This document shows, piece by piece, positions 36,600-46,810 of a DNA stretch of 64,000 bases (position 1 is the first letter of the stretch; every line of letters begins with the position of its first letter). Position numbers and translations under genes: made by a program. The stretch is from Anastrepha obliqua (taxonomy: Eukaryota; Arthropoda; Insecta; Diptera; Tephritidae): assembly GCF_027943255.1 (NCBI RefSeq), contig NC_072893.1:134105784-134169783 (forward strand). Direction: 5' to 3'. The notes beneath the pieces were generated by a model, which saw only the letters and a program-made list of their open reading frames with translations, ran no database searches and was not told the DNA's origin.

Positions 36600-37005
36600 A
36601 AGAGTGATTTTTTAAGAGCTATAGGAAAGTTTTTCAAAAAAACACACGCAAAATTCAGAAAAATGCATGCAATTTTTATTTAAATCGATATAGTGGAGTG
36701 CCCGGGGGTTTTGACCTCGGATCTCATAGGGACTGAATGAATTGCCATGTAACCAACAGGATTTTCTTTTGTATGCTCTAAATTGTAACTTCTACCAATA
36801 TTATATTGTGCAATTAATTTTTTCATTGTTTAAACAAAAAATATGAAAAATTAATATATTGGAGCATAATATTTAGTTGGAAATAATTTTTTTTTAGTTC
36901 TACGTTAAATTTTACTTAAATAGATAAAGACAAACATCTTCCCAACGTTCCATTTTATTTGAATGGTCGAAGAGACCTTGAGCAGGTAGTCAAACTTTTC
37001 TGGTA

Positions 37006-38338
37006 TTGCAAGTGATCAGACTATTGATGAAAGGAATGAGCTTCGAAGGGGGTCCTTTTAAACGAGGTGCCACTGAAAGTGTAGTTTATAAATGGATCAG
37101 AGGAGTTATTTATAATAAAGATATTATTGAAAGCGTAGAAAATTTTTGTGACATATCTTTCAATAAAAGTCATCAACACAGTGATTCTACAGATGTTAGA
37201 ATAGAAAGGGATGGTATCGATGTAAAAAGATTGGTAAACTTTTTCAAAGAACATAGTCCTTTTCCTGATACAGATGCAATTATGTCAATTGCCACTGGAA
37301 TTACCAGTGATAAAAGTATAAATTGTTATAATGCTTTTGACGAAGGTTTAAAAGTTATGAAGAAAATCGCAGCGAAAAATGTGCGCGAATTCAAGTTATT
37401 AAGGAAAGATAAAATAAATTCTCTATTGGCTAAAACTAATAAAATAAAAATTCATGACAATGTTATTCCCGTTGATCCATTGTTGCTGTTTCAACGTATT
37501 TGTGTGTTGAAAAAAACAAATAATGAACAAATAACTTATATGAATTATGAACTGGCACCATATCCACTTGCTCTGTTAGAAGATGGCCAACTGCGAAAGA
37601 CAAAAAAATCAACTTTCGACGAATTATTCCCAGAAATTCAGATTAATTTGAAAAGCTTAGAAAATGTTCATTATGTTATTGATGGAGGCATGTTGTTATA
37701 TCGTTGCAAATGGCAATTAAATGAAACATTCAAAATGATATGCGAACATTACGTAAGATATTTGAGGAATAATTATAATAACGCATACGTGGTATTTGAT
37801 GGATATAAGAAGCACGGTATTAAATCTGCTGAAAGGAATCGTCGCGCACTAAAAAATATAAGTACAGATATTGAATTTGATGAAAATATGCCATTAAAAA
37901 TCGCTCAAGATAAATTTCTAACGAATAAAAAAAATAAATCTCGCCTAATCGAAATGTTATGAATAAAATTAGCTGATAACAATATTTTTACATGCCAAGC
38001 GGAAAGCGATGCAGATAAATTAATTGTTGATACAGCAATTAGCTTAGAATCTCAAAATATTGTTGTAATTTCTGAAGACATTGACGTCTTGGTTGTGTTA
38101 ATGGCATTGGCGCCTACTGATCGTGAAATATATTTTTTAAAACCATCCCGAGGCAAAGTTAACCAACAAATATTTTCACCGAAAAGTTTAGAAAAATCTC
38201 TACCAGCATGTAAAGAACATGTTCTATTTTTACATGCTTTCACGGGCTGTGATACTACTTCTGCGTTTTACAATAAAGGAAAAATTAAGTTTATCAAAAA
38301 TTTTGAGAACGGGTTTACCTACAAATCCAGATGTGGTT
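37006..38338 (+). pseudogene. XPG/FEN/PIN-like nuclease of the TIR element, with an in-frame stop
   Basis: The frame 37006-37962 (318 codons) continues in the same frame past one TGA (37960-37962) to 38338. The acidic motifs of the FEN/XPG fold occur in order: VIDGGMLLYR, then YVVFDGYKKH, then CQAESDADKLIVD, then VVISEDIDVLVV, then LHAFTGCDTTSAF. These match the metal-binding positions in that superfamily. The N-terminal ~200 residues have no motif I recognise. The family occurs in many copies in arthropods and cnidarians, in proteins usually much longer than this. After 38338 a deletion removes the segment that should join the Cys-rich end. The TGA and the missing part make it non-functional. 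Confidence 0.65.
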
Positions 38339-38672
38339 AGGGAATGATTTAATCATCGAAAATTGGGGAAGGAACTATTCCAATAATACCTATCATCCAA
38401 TATTTACGAATCAATTACCTGCTCCTGAAAATTTATTAAAAATGTTATTTTGCAATTGCAAAAAAGGATGTGGAGCTGCATGCGCATGCCGAAAAAGTGG
38501 ATTATACTGCAGTGTAGCATGCCTACAGTGCAACGACGACAGCTGTCTAAATATAGCGCCTATGATTAACATCAGTGAAATTTATTTTTTCTGTTGCTTC
38601 CACTTCCGTTACAAAAAAAATAAATTCTACAACGTTATTTGCATTATAGCACATAAGTTATTGCAATCATAA
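38331..38672 (+). pseudogene. Cys-rich CXC-type C-terminal region of the same protein
   Basis: The frame starts in the WLGNDLIIENWG block and continues into FCNCKKGCGAACACRKSGL, with three further Cys in the next fifteen residues. The spacing (CxCxxxC, then CxC, then CxxxCxxC) is like the CXC/tesmin-type zinc-binding motif. In relatives I recall, this Cys-rich end closes the same protein that carries the nuclease motifs, so the two frames belong together and are out of phase because of a deletion. The last ~40 codons are low-complexity and probably chance. Confidence 0.55.
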
Positions 38673-38839
38673 ATTTTTGCTATTTAAAAATCAAATGCAC
38701 AACTTTTAAATAGGTAGAGATTATTATTTATGTTATTCACAACACATTTTCGCAAAGATAATTTAATTTCATCTAGTCCCTAAGACATCCTAGGTTTTAA
38801 TGTTTTTAACGCTCCAGACGCTCCACTAATAGTATATTC

Positions 38840-39876
38840 CATGTAATTTAATGTTTGAAGATTATTTTATGCAAATGTTGACCGTGACAGCGCTTCAAAT
38901 TGTCCATCCGCTTAGTCCAATTTTGGGATATTCTTTACAATGTTTCGGCCGGTATCTCACGTATAAATGCTATAATGTTGTCTTCCAATGCGTTAATTCA
39001 AGCGGGCTTGTCTGAATAGACATGAGCTTTAACATAGCCCCACAAAAAATAATCTAAAGGCATTATACCGCACGATCTGGTTGGCCAATTGACAGATCCC
39101 AAACGTGAAATAAAATGTTCACCGAACTCCCCTCTCAACAAGTCCATTATTACGCATGCTGTGTGGCATGTGGCACCGTCTTGCAGAAACCACATGTCAT
39201 GCAAGTCAAGCTCTTGCATTTTGGTAAAAAAAAAGTTGGATATCATTTCACGGTAGCGCTCACCATTCACAGTTACGTTACGATTCGCAGCATCTTTGAA
39301 AAAGTACGGTCCAATGATACCTTCATCCCATAAACCGCCCAAACTGTGACCTTCTCTGGATACATTGGTAGCTCTTGCAATTCTTCTTGCTGATCTTCAC
39401 TCCAAAATCGACAATTCTGCTTATTTACGTACCCAATGATCCAAAAATAAGCTTCGTCGCTGAACACAAATTCTCGATAAAAAAGTGAATCTTCGGCCAA
39501 CTTTCCAAGGCTTCACACCTAAATCCTTTCGCAAAATTTTCCACGTTGTTGAGTAACAGAGGCCCAATTGCTGCGAACGGAGACTAATCGATAATTGATG
39601 GTCATCATTAACACTGGCCGATACTGCTGCGATATTTTCTTCAGTTCGCACCCTACGTAAGCGTTTTGGTGGTTTAATGTCCAATAATGTAAATTTGGTT
39701 CTAAATTTAGTCACAATAGCTCGAATAGCCGCTTCAGTGGGTCGATTAAACTGACCATAAAATGAAGGAAGCGCGCGATAAACTTTCTTAACAGAATACG
39801 CATTTTTATGATAAAATTCAATGATTTGCCAGTGTTGTTCGTTTGTAAGACGATTCATGGTTAAATTGTAGACCAA
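38840..39876 (-). pseudogene. DD41D transposase, frameshifted
   Basis: The - strand frame from 39876 has MNRLTNEQHWQIIEFYHKN and a ARALPSFYGQFNRPTEAAI-type paired helix-turn-helix region. A second frame (39500-39273) holds VFSDEAYFWIIGYVNKQNC with the first catalytic Asp. A third (39342-38998) holds IIGPYFF, WFLQDGATCHTACV and CGIMPLDYFLWGYVK, with 41 residues between the second and third Asps. Two more stops interrupt the C-terminus before the usual NLKRCHGQHLHK-like end. At least two frameshifts and two stops make it non-functional, though all three Asps remain in the DNA. Confidence 0.87.
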
Positions 39877-39964
39877 ACTGCAGATTTTTGACAGTGAAGC
39901 ACGAAACGTGCGTCAGCTGTTTAAACCAACTATTTAAAAAGATAATAGCTAAAAAATCACCCGG

Positions 39965-40690
39965 TATAATGAAATGCTGAAATATGCAAGAAGTAACTTG
40001 ATGGTTAAAAGTAAACTCCTATATAACAAAATACTGGAAAATAAAAGAGTACCAGATGAATGGAGAGAAAGGTGAAAAGCACAATCCTAATAACTAGGAA
40101 TCACTCTTTTAAGCACATTACTCAAACTTTATAAGAAAATAATTGTAAAAGAAATGAATAGCACAGGGTTCAGTGACGAATATCAAGGATGCCGTCAAAA
40201 TCGTTCAACAATTGACGCGATATTTATCATGAGATAATTAGCTTAGAAAGGAATTAAATATAACAAGCCATTGTTTCTGTGTTTCTTCGATTTGTTTGAC
40301 TTCTTGCATTTAATTCTTTTGTTAGATGGGTAAATTAGCTTAGACAACGGAACGGACGGGTGCGTAGTTTCAATACTAGATGATATTAACAAAGCACAAA
40401 TATCAGGATAAATAATCCTCAAAAATACAGGAATAAGACTAGGTGACAGTCTCAGTCCTACTTTCTTTCATGTTATAATGAACTGATAATCTTGATTACC
40501 TTAAATGAACACCAGCAAGTGGATTTACAATTGGTGGCAGAGAAATATTTTAAAAATTGTGTGCTATGCAGATGACGCTGTTATTTTATTGGATACTGAA
40601 GATAAGGCGCAAAGGCTTTTGTATGCACTCGAGCAATCTGCATAAGCATTCCACATAAGATCTCTTATACAAAAACAAAATCCATGACCA
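39965..40690 (+). mobile_element. Decayed LINE, downstream part
   Basis: Frame-shifted + strand pieces read ILENKRVPDEW, then YQGCRQNRSTIDAIFIMR and, at about 40550-40600, ILKIVCYADDAVILLDTED with the YADD box. They follow in the order expected for LINE RT and continue the element seen at 36240-36599. The reading frames are broken by many stops. The similarity is to the same broad group as the RTE copies, but the sequence is much more diverged. Confidence 0.65.
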
Positions 40691-42296
40691 CATCAAACCA
40701 TTTCTGGCTTTTTAAGGGGCATAGTGTGGAAAAACAAACAAATAAGCATGAAAAGCATTTCAAGTTATCTTTCAATATGAATATTATTAACCGTTGTAAA
40801 AAAATTAGATGCAATCTTAAATAAAGTAGAAGAAGGAGAAGTGTTTAGTTTCATTGAAGACATACTTGCTTTAGCGAGCAACAATTTTTGCAGAGTTATC
40901 CGAATAACAATTTCATTCTTACGAAGCCAATAAATTAAGAAACGACAGTTATTTTACGATGAAATTGTATGTATACTGTCCGATGAGTACAGTTATGCAT
41001 CGCAATCAGTAAGTGTCTCATAATTATCTAATAAGAGAAAACAACAACAACCATCAATAAAATAAAAACGCTCCATTATATTTTATTGACATTTATAATA
41101 AGGTATGTTTATTTTTTCTTCTATTATGTACAATTAAGCTATTCTTATAGACAGTTTAAAAAATGTCTATAATTATTTTTTTCAATTCAATAATTGATTT
41201 TATGGTTATTTATTGAAAATCGTACCAATTTAAAAGAGTGGTGTTGAAGTTTGTGGCATGCTTCTAAATCCAATTTGAACATACTGCAACGTGTCCAGTC
41301 GAAGATACAATGGCCTTGCAGGATCGCTTAACTTTCCTAATATCTGTAAAACAACATACTTACTGACATACAGACAGGTGTAATATTTTTTGGAAGTAAT
41401 AGCAAATACGCTTCCAACCATTAATACAAAATGAGTTTGCAGGCTTACAATTTTATATTTCAAATGCAAAAAATCATAGTCATATGAGTAAAGATGAAAG
41501 AGTTTTTACTAGAAATATTGTATATCGGGAGGTACATATTAACTCCATAAAACATAGTTCAATAGATTTAATTTTATTTAGTTTAATAATTTACCAAAAA
41601 TTTTCAAATAATTCAACAATGAACTGGCGAAAAAGACACTCGAAACTTTGAAAAAATAACTGGTAAGCAGGTTATGTGATGAACCAAATGGAATGTGTAT
41701 AACTCAATGACAATATTATGATTTATGGAATACGGGTATTTTACTACATTAAAAATACATTTTCCAGTCAAAAATGCAGAATGCGAAATACATGCAGCCA
41801 AAAATGCTGGGTAAACTCTTACTTCTTTGGATGTCTGGCAGACTTGGAATGGGCAGCCATCTATAGTATTTTATCGTTTATCCGAGTGTCGAAATAGCTT
41901 TACTACATCGGAAGTTAGAGGGTATTACAATGGGCCTCCAGGTGTAGGTGGGCCCCGCCTACGCCCTTATGAAGACTAGGGCATCAAATGACTCCGCACA
42001 TCGAACATAAAATGACCGCTAGTATAGAGCGACATCTGTCGAGAAATTTGTGTAAACAATTAGAACTTTACCAATACCACAACCAAAAGCTTAACACCGC
42101 TTCCGTTTCCTATAATATGAACCGACGTCAATTGGAAGCTTAAGGTAAACAACATAGCTTTATACCAGTATTTCCAGAGCACACATTATTGTATTAAAAA
42201 ATGTAATGTTTTTGTTCCTATTTTCTTCTCTTATTAATATTTTTCTTAAACAAATTAGTATGTCTTTGCACAAATATTGATCGTATATGGAAATTT
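40691..42296. other. Non-coding AT-rich DNA
   Basis: No gene was recognised. 41930-42000 is GC-richer (GGGCCTCCAGGTGTAGGTGG) but has no open frame or known repeat end. Confidence 0.5.
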
Positions 42297-42301
42297 ACAC
42301 C

Positions 42302-42719
42302 TGTTACGCCAAATGGCTTATAATTTTAATTATTAATTTAATTTTATATATTTAATTTAATTTTAATCATTATTATCATAATTTGTTAAATTCCATAATT
42401 TCTCGTAACGTTTCAATATTAAGCTTACTGTTTTCTAAAAATACTGTTGAATTTTCGTATATGAATTTAAAAATAGCACTATATATGTATAAACACCTAT
42501 ATTACATAAACGGAACAGAGCAATACATATTTACTCTAATTACATAAATTTGAACTTAATCCGTTAGGCTAAGACACTATAAAAACTTGAATTCAGAAAT
42601 AAATAAATCACTTGTAAAGTTACCACCGAACGCGCTCGCATTTCATTTAACAGGCAATTGTATTCCCGCATTTCCCACGCAAAATAATTTCTTATCTTAA
42701 AAACGCTTAAGATTTTTCA
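42302..42719 (+). repeat. 5' LTR of the BEL element
   Basis: Starts TGTTACGCC and ends TTTTTCA, so TG...CA termini. It contains a TATAAAAA box at 42578-42585 and an AATAAATAAA polyadenylation-type signal at 42598-42607. It aligns along its full 418 bp with 55095-55512, with differences at TTATTATC/TTATTACC, AAAACTTG/AAAACCTG and TATTCCCG/TATTCGCG. Confidence 0.95.
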
Positions 42720-42737
42720 TGGCGCCCGAGCAGGGAC
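42720..42737 (+). promoter_or_regulatory. Primer-binding site, tRNA-Lys type
   Basis: TGGCGCCCGAGCAGGGAC follows the LTR directly. It pairs with the 3' end of an insect tRNA-Lys (UUU), including the CCA, apart from one position. This is where minus-strand DNA synthesis would start. Confidence 0.75.
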
Positions 42738-42829
42738 ATGATGCGTGAAACATAATTAAAAAATTAAACAAAATAAATTGGTGAAAACAATACGGGAATT
42801 ATTTCCAAAGACAAAACAATAAACATATA

Positions 42830-44083
42830 AGGTTGTCAAAAAAGTGTTGCGGTATTTTTATTGAATTTTCAATTGTTCATAAAATTGGTTATAATAATGC
42901 GATTTAAGTCAAATATGCGCCGTTTTGTTCGATGACGAGTTCCCAACGAGATGCCAACTTCATAATACCCCTCTTATAGAAGCTCGCTTCCCTATTGTCA
43001 AAAAACTCTTGTGGACAACTTCCGACTACCAAGCTCGTTCGCCATGGACAGAAATAGGTGGTAATCACTTGGTGCGAGATCCGGACTATACGGTGGATGC
43101 AAAAGAACCTCCCATCCGAGCTCCCGGATCTTCTGGCGCGTCACCAAAGATGTGTGTGGCCTGGCGTTGTGCTGATGGGAGACAATTCGGCCTCTGTTGA
43201 TCAAAGATGACCTCTTCTGCATGAGTGCTGCATTCAAGCGGTCCAGTTGTTGGCAGTACAGGTCCGAATTGAGCGTTTGGCCATAGGGGAGCAGCTCATA
43301 GTGGATGATTCCCTGCCAATCCCACCAAACACACAGAAGAACCTTCCTGGCCGCCAATCCAGGCTTGGCCACAGTCCGGGCAGCTTCACCGCTTTTCGAC
43401 CACGACCGTTTTCACTTCACGTTGTCGTAAGTGACCCACTTTTCATCGCTAGTCACCATCCGCTTCAAAAACGGATCGATTTTGTTGCGATTCAGAAGCG
43501 ATTCGCATGCATCCATACTGGCAAAAATGTTTCTTTGCGTCAAGTCGTGTGGCACCCATACATCGAGCTTCTTTTTGAATCCAAGCTTCTTCAAATGGTT
43601 TATAACGGTTTGATGACTCATGCCCAACTCTTGGCCGATGCTACGGCTTCTACTATGCCGGTTTCTTTCGATCAATTCAGCGATTTTATCGCAATTTTCG
43701 ACGACAGGCCTTCCGGACCGTGGCGCATCTTCGATCACCTCTGCACCAGAACGAAAACGTTGAAACCATCGTTGTGCGGTGGAAATGGAAACTGTATCGG
43801 GTCCATAAACTGCACAAATTTTATTGGCAGCATGAGATGCATTTTTGCCTTTATCGTAGTAGTACTGTAATATATGCCGTATTTTCTCTTTATTTTGCTC
43901 CATGTTTGCGACGCTATAACTCATGAACGACTAAAAGCAAACCACAATTAATCAAACACGTGTTAGCACGTGAAAAGAGCTTTCCAAAAAGCCCTAGCGT
44001 GAACCGATGCGACGAATACAACTAGAACTACGCGCTTGCAAAGACAAGCTTGCGGAAATACCGCAAAACTTTTTGGCCAACCT
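42830..44083 (-). mobile_element. DD34D mariner inserted in the BEL leader
   Basis: The inverted ends are AGGTTGTCAAAAAAGTGTTG at the left and, in reverse, AGGTTGGCCAAAAAGTTTTG at the right, both with GCGGTATTT following and TA outside (42828-42829 and 44084-44085). At 1254 bp it is the normal size of a full mariner. One transposase gene fills it on the - strand. The insertion sits between the primer site and gag of the BEL element. Confidence 0.93.
42998..43924 (-). pseudogene. Mariner DD34D transposase with premature stop and mutated active site
   Basis: Starts at 43900 or 43924 with the paired helix-turn-helix domain (KIRHILQYYYDKGKNASHA, then YGPDTVSISTAQRWFQRF). The WVPHDLTQRN signature, MVTSDEKWV with the first catalytic Asp, and YSPDLAPSDYHLF with the third Asp are present, 34 residues after the second position. 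The second position reads HQHNARPH, where active mariners have HQDNARPH, so the catalytic Asp is now His. A TGA right after YDNVK (about 43408) splits the frame, but the rest stays in phase. The C-terminus after LGSRKL is also damaged. Confidence 0.92.
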
Positions 44084-44085
44084 TA

Positions 44086-45613
44086 TATATGCACAAACAA
44101 TAAGTGCTTGAATTAGTAACAACAATTGCCTGCGCGTTTCACATTTTTGCAAGTCCGGTTTCGCATCAAGTGCAGTGACAAACAAACTAACAAAAAAACC
44201 ACCCTCACTAAAAGGTTCAGTGACTTAAACCAAAATTAAATAAAAACAAGTACATAGTGTACATACATACATAAACATATAAGGAGAGAAGCGGTAATAC
44301 AGTGTCCTGTTTATGGAACATAGTGAAAAAAAAAAAATTTTTTTCTTAAATTATAATTATACATAAAACTAAAAACAGTAAAATAATAAATAGTGGCGGT
44401 AAAAAAGCGTGCCAAATTATCTATTTGTGCTTAAAAATAAAATAAAAAAAAAAATAATAAATAAAAAAGAATAAACCAAAATATTATACATAGTGCATAG
44501 CTGAAACAGTGCGGTACTTATATATAAACGGTCACAGTGGTATATAAATGCTCTCGGCCAAAAATAAGGCAATTTTATAAAAAGCAAAAAAAAACCGTTA
44601 AAAAAAAGAGAAAAAGAAACTGTGACCCCTAAAACATAAAAATAAAAATTACCTAAGTGCCGTAATTGGATGCCGCTAAGAATTCAGTTCTGTTCTTAAA
44701 AAAAAAAAAAAATATAACAAAAAAAAAAACAGTGGAATTCACCGCGGCTCATTCGCAGTTCGTCGCCCTCATCAATATCACTGTCCGCTGTCACAGTTCT
44801 CGCAGTTACTGCCATACTCGCCGCTGCGCTCATCGCTGTAACCGTCGCTGCTACTCTGGTCACTGCTGCTGCCGTCATCGCCCGCTGTCGCTGCAATTCC
44901 TACCGCTGGTTCTGTCGCCGCCAGGAATGACCTGCACCTGCATCCTTTGCAAAAGGAAAGTCAAGGCTTGCAATAAGCCTATACAGGTAACAAGTGCAAT
45001 AAATTGAAAGTTGTGGTTGTTGTTGATAAACACTCTCAATTTTTTGCATCACCCTTTCACTTTCTTGCATATACATATACATACATATATATGTACACAC
45101 TCCCATATGTGTACATGTACCATATATACAATCATCTATACAAGTATACGTATATAAAACTCCGCGAAAGTGAAACAAGGGTACGTTGGGATTTGATAAT
45201 AAAGGGTGTGACCTTAAATGCGAAATCGTCAATAAATTAAAAAAAAAAAAAATTAAATAAATTGAATACCTTTTTTTCGAACAATAAGTTCAATGAAATT
45301 AAAATTATTATAAAATTAAATAAATTTTTCGTAAATACGGATTATTTACAAGGAAATAATTCAAACAAAAATCGATTTTTCGCAAATCTGTTGAACAATT
45401 TTCGTAGTGTTGTGCTACTGTGCTTGCTCATCCTTTCGTGGCCTGACCACAGCCTTGTCCAACAGCTATTTTTCGTTTTTCTGATTGAGATTTGTGCAGG
45501 CTATTCAGCCATCTTTTCGTTTTCGTTTTTTCAGCCACAAACTCTCACAGATATTTTTTCGTTTCTGTGGACATTGAGCAAATTTTTCGGGAGTTTAAAT
45601 AATTTAACTCAAA
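44086..45613 (+). other. BEL 5' leader, A-rich, with a small Cys-rich frame
   Basis: A long untranslated leader of the BEL element. It holds many A-runs (for example 44699-44712) and then a GC-richer segment at 44735-44990. A short frame at 44927-44986 reads MTCTCILCKRKVKACNKPIQ and stops at a CAG/GTAACA splice-donor-like junction (listed separately). T-rich sequence with a polypyrimidine run and TTTTTTCAG at about 45525-45533 could be an acceptor. Confidence 0.55.
44927..44986 (+). CDS. Possible Cys-rich leader exon of BEL
   Basis: Twenty codons beginning with ATG, with CxCxxC and a further Cys (residues 3, 5, 8 and 15), run exactly up to a GT splice-donor-like site in phase 0 (CAG then GTAACA). 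This resembles the first half of a zinc-binding finger that some retroelement Gag proteins carry at their N-terminus. The following exon was not identified, and a downstream acceptor candidate at 45533 does not put gag in phase. It may be chance. Confidence 0.3.
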
Positions 45614-45838
45614 ATGAGCAAGCCAAAGACAGCAGTTCCAAGTCTCTCTCCAAGTAAGGAGATTATGGAATTGAAATCACTAAAGGGGCAGCGAACTGGG
45701 GGAGTTAGAGGACCTAATAGTGGAAACTAAGTCCGTTATAAAATCTATTCTGGCGAGAAATAAATCGTCAATAGCCGAAACATCCTTTGTTGCACCTCAC
45801 AGCTCGCGACTACCGAAAATGTCGCTACCGAAATCAAA
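45614..45838 (+). repeat. Partial tandem duplication of the gag start with 167-bp internal deletion
   Basis: 45614-45698 is identical to 45839-45923, and 45699 onward matches 46091 onward up to GTCGCTACCGAAAT. The first copy therefore lacks 167 bp of the second. It contains its own ATG and short frame (38 codons, stop TAA at 45728-45730) that shares its first 28 codons with gag and then shifts. Confidence 0.93.
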
Positions 45839-46810
45839 ATGAGCAAGCCAAAGACAGCAGTTCCAAGTCTCTCTCCAAGTAAGGAGATTATGGAATTGAA
45901 ATCACTAAAGGGGCAGCGAACTGTTGCGAAAAATAGTATAGTGCGCATAAAAACGGGTCTCCTCGATAAAACAATGTCGTTAGATCCAATTGAATTGGAG
46001 TGTCGACTGGACATTTTGAACTCTCATAGCGATAAGCTTATGAAGTGTCAGTCGAAAATTGAAGTAATCGACGAGGAAGACATAGCCCGTGGGGAGTTAG
46101 AGGACCTAATAGTGGAAACTAAGTCCGTTATAAAATCTATTCTGGCGAGAAATAAATCGTCAATAGCCGAAACATCCTTTGTTGCACCTCACAGCTCGCG
46201 ACTACCGAAAATGTCGCTACCGAAATTTAAAGGGGAATATTCAGAATTTAAAAATTTTATGAGTCTGTTCGAGAGTTTGGTGCACAACGATCCTACAATC
46301 CCAGACATTGAGAAATTTAATCACTTGGTTAACTGTCTGTCTGGTGAAGCTTTGGGAACGGTAAAGGCCTTCCAAATGTCGGACGAAAATTATTCCAAGG
46401 CGTTGGCTAGTCTCAAAAAAGTTTATGACAATAAATGTTTAATATTTTTCGACACAATTTCCAAACTTTTTGATCTGCCAACTATCCCAAAGCCATCTGC
46501 GCTTTCATTGCGCACAATGATTGATACAGTGTCGGCTGTTTACGACTCGTTGCTGTCGTTAGGTGACGAGAAAAACATCACAAACGCTATCATAATTCAT
46601 CTGGTAATGTCAAAAGTTGACACCGTTACTCGGTCAAAGTGGGAGGAACGGTTGGATTATGATAAGCTGCCATTATGGCGTGAGTGTGAGGCAGCATTAA
46701 ATAAACGCTACCAACATTTATCTGCCGATGAAGCCTCAACGTCGAGGCTCAAGCCGTCAAGCAGTCACAGCATTCCCACCTTCATGAGGGAAGGACAAAA
46801 GCTGCCTTAG
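45839..46810 (+). CDS. BEL gag, DUF1759-type
   Basis: 323 codons from an ATG preceded by CAAA. The N-terminal half is charged and helical (KSLKGQRTVAKNSIVRIK, then ARGELEDLIVE). The core has RLPKMSLPKFKGEYSEFKNF followed by NHLVNCLSGEALGTVKAF, the conserved block of DUF1759 gag proteins. The end reads KRYQHLSADEAS before a TAG at 46808-46810. The zinc knuckles follow in another frame at 46835-46990, so gag is cut off before its nucleic-acid-binding part by a frameshift near 46780-46810. A second, shorter copy of its start lies just upstream. Confidence 0.88.
   Translation: MSKPKTAVPSLSPSKEIMELKSLKGQRTVAKNSIVRIKTGLLDKTMSLDPIELECRLDILNSHSDKLMKCQSKIEVIDEEDIARGELEDLIVETKSVIKSILARNKSSIAETSFVAPHSSRLPKMSLPKFKGEYSEFKNFMSLFESLVHNDPTIPDIEKFNHLVNCLSGEALGTVKAFQMSDENYSKALASLKKVYDNKCLIFFDTISKLFDLPTIPKPSALSLRTMIDTVSAVYDSLLSLGDEKNITNAIIIHLVMSKVDTVTRSKWEERLDYDKLPLWRECEAALNKRYQHLSADEASTSRLKPSSSHSIPTFMREGQKLP

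Larger units (their letters stand above)
36691..38828 (+). mobile_element. TIR transposon with XPG/PIN-like nuclease, possibly Academ-related
   Basis: The ends are inverted repeats: TAGTGGAGTGCCCGGGGG, then ACCTCGGATCTCATAGGGACT at the left. The right end, read in reverse, is TAGTGGAGCGTCTGGAGCG, then ACCTAGGATGTCTTAGGGACT. ATA flanks both sides (36688-36690 and 38829-38831), a possible 3-bp target duplication. It sits cleanly in the mariner's 3' UTR. The cargo is a nuclease-like frame with a Cys-rich C-terminus. XPG-type nucleases are known from some Academ elements, which also have short target duplications. That link is inference; the two ends and the flanking duplication are seen directly. 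Confidence 0.6.
36600..39964 (-). mobile_element. DD41D mariner on the minus strand, split by a later insertion
   Basis: Ends: AAGAGTGATTTTTTAAGAGC at the left after TA (36598-36599), and the reverse complement of CCGGGTGATTTTTTAGC at the right before TA (39965-39966). The transposase is on the - strand with its start at about 39858. The 3' UTR is cut by the TIR element at 36691-38828. Without that insertion the mariner would be about 1.2 kb, the normal size. It lies inside a decayed LINE, whose two halves flank it. Confidence 0.85.

Noticed and set aside
43247..43870. 207-codon plus-strand frame
   Set aside because: Antisense shadow of the mariner transposase.
44666..45007. 113-codon Cys/His-rich frame as a zinc-finger protein
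   Set aside because: Its first 85 codons are A-rich leader and C-rich repeat-like DNA without finger spacing; only the last part (44927-44986) is worth keeping, as a possible mini-exon.
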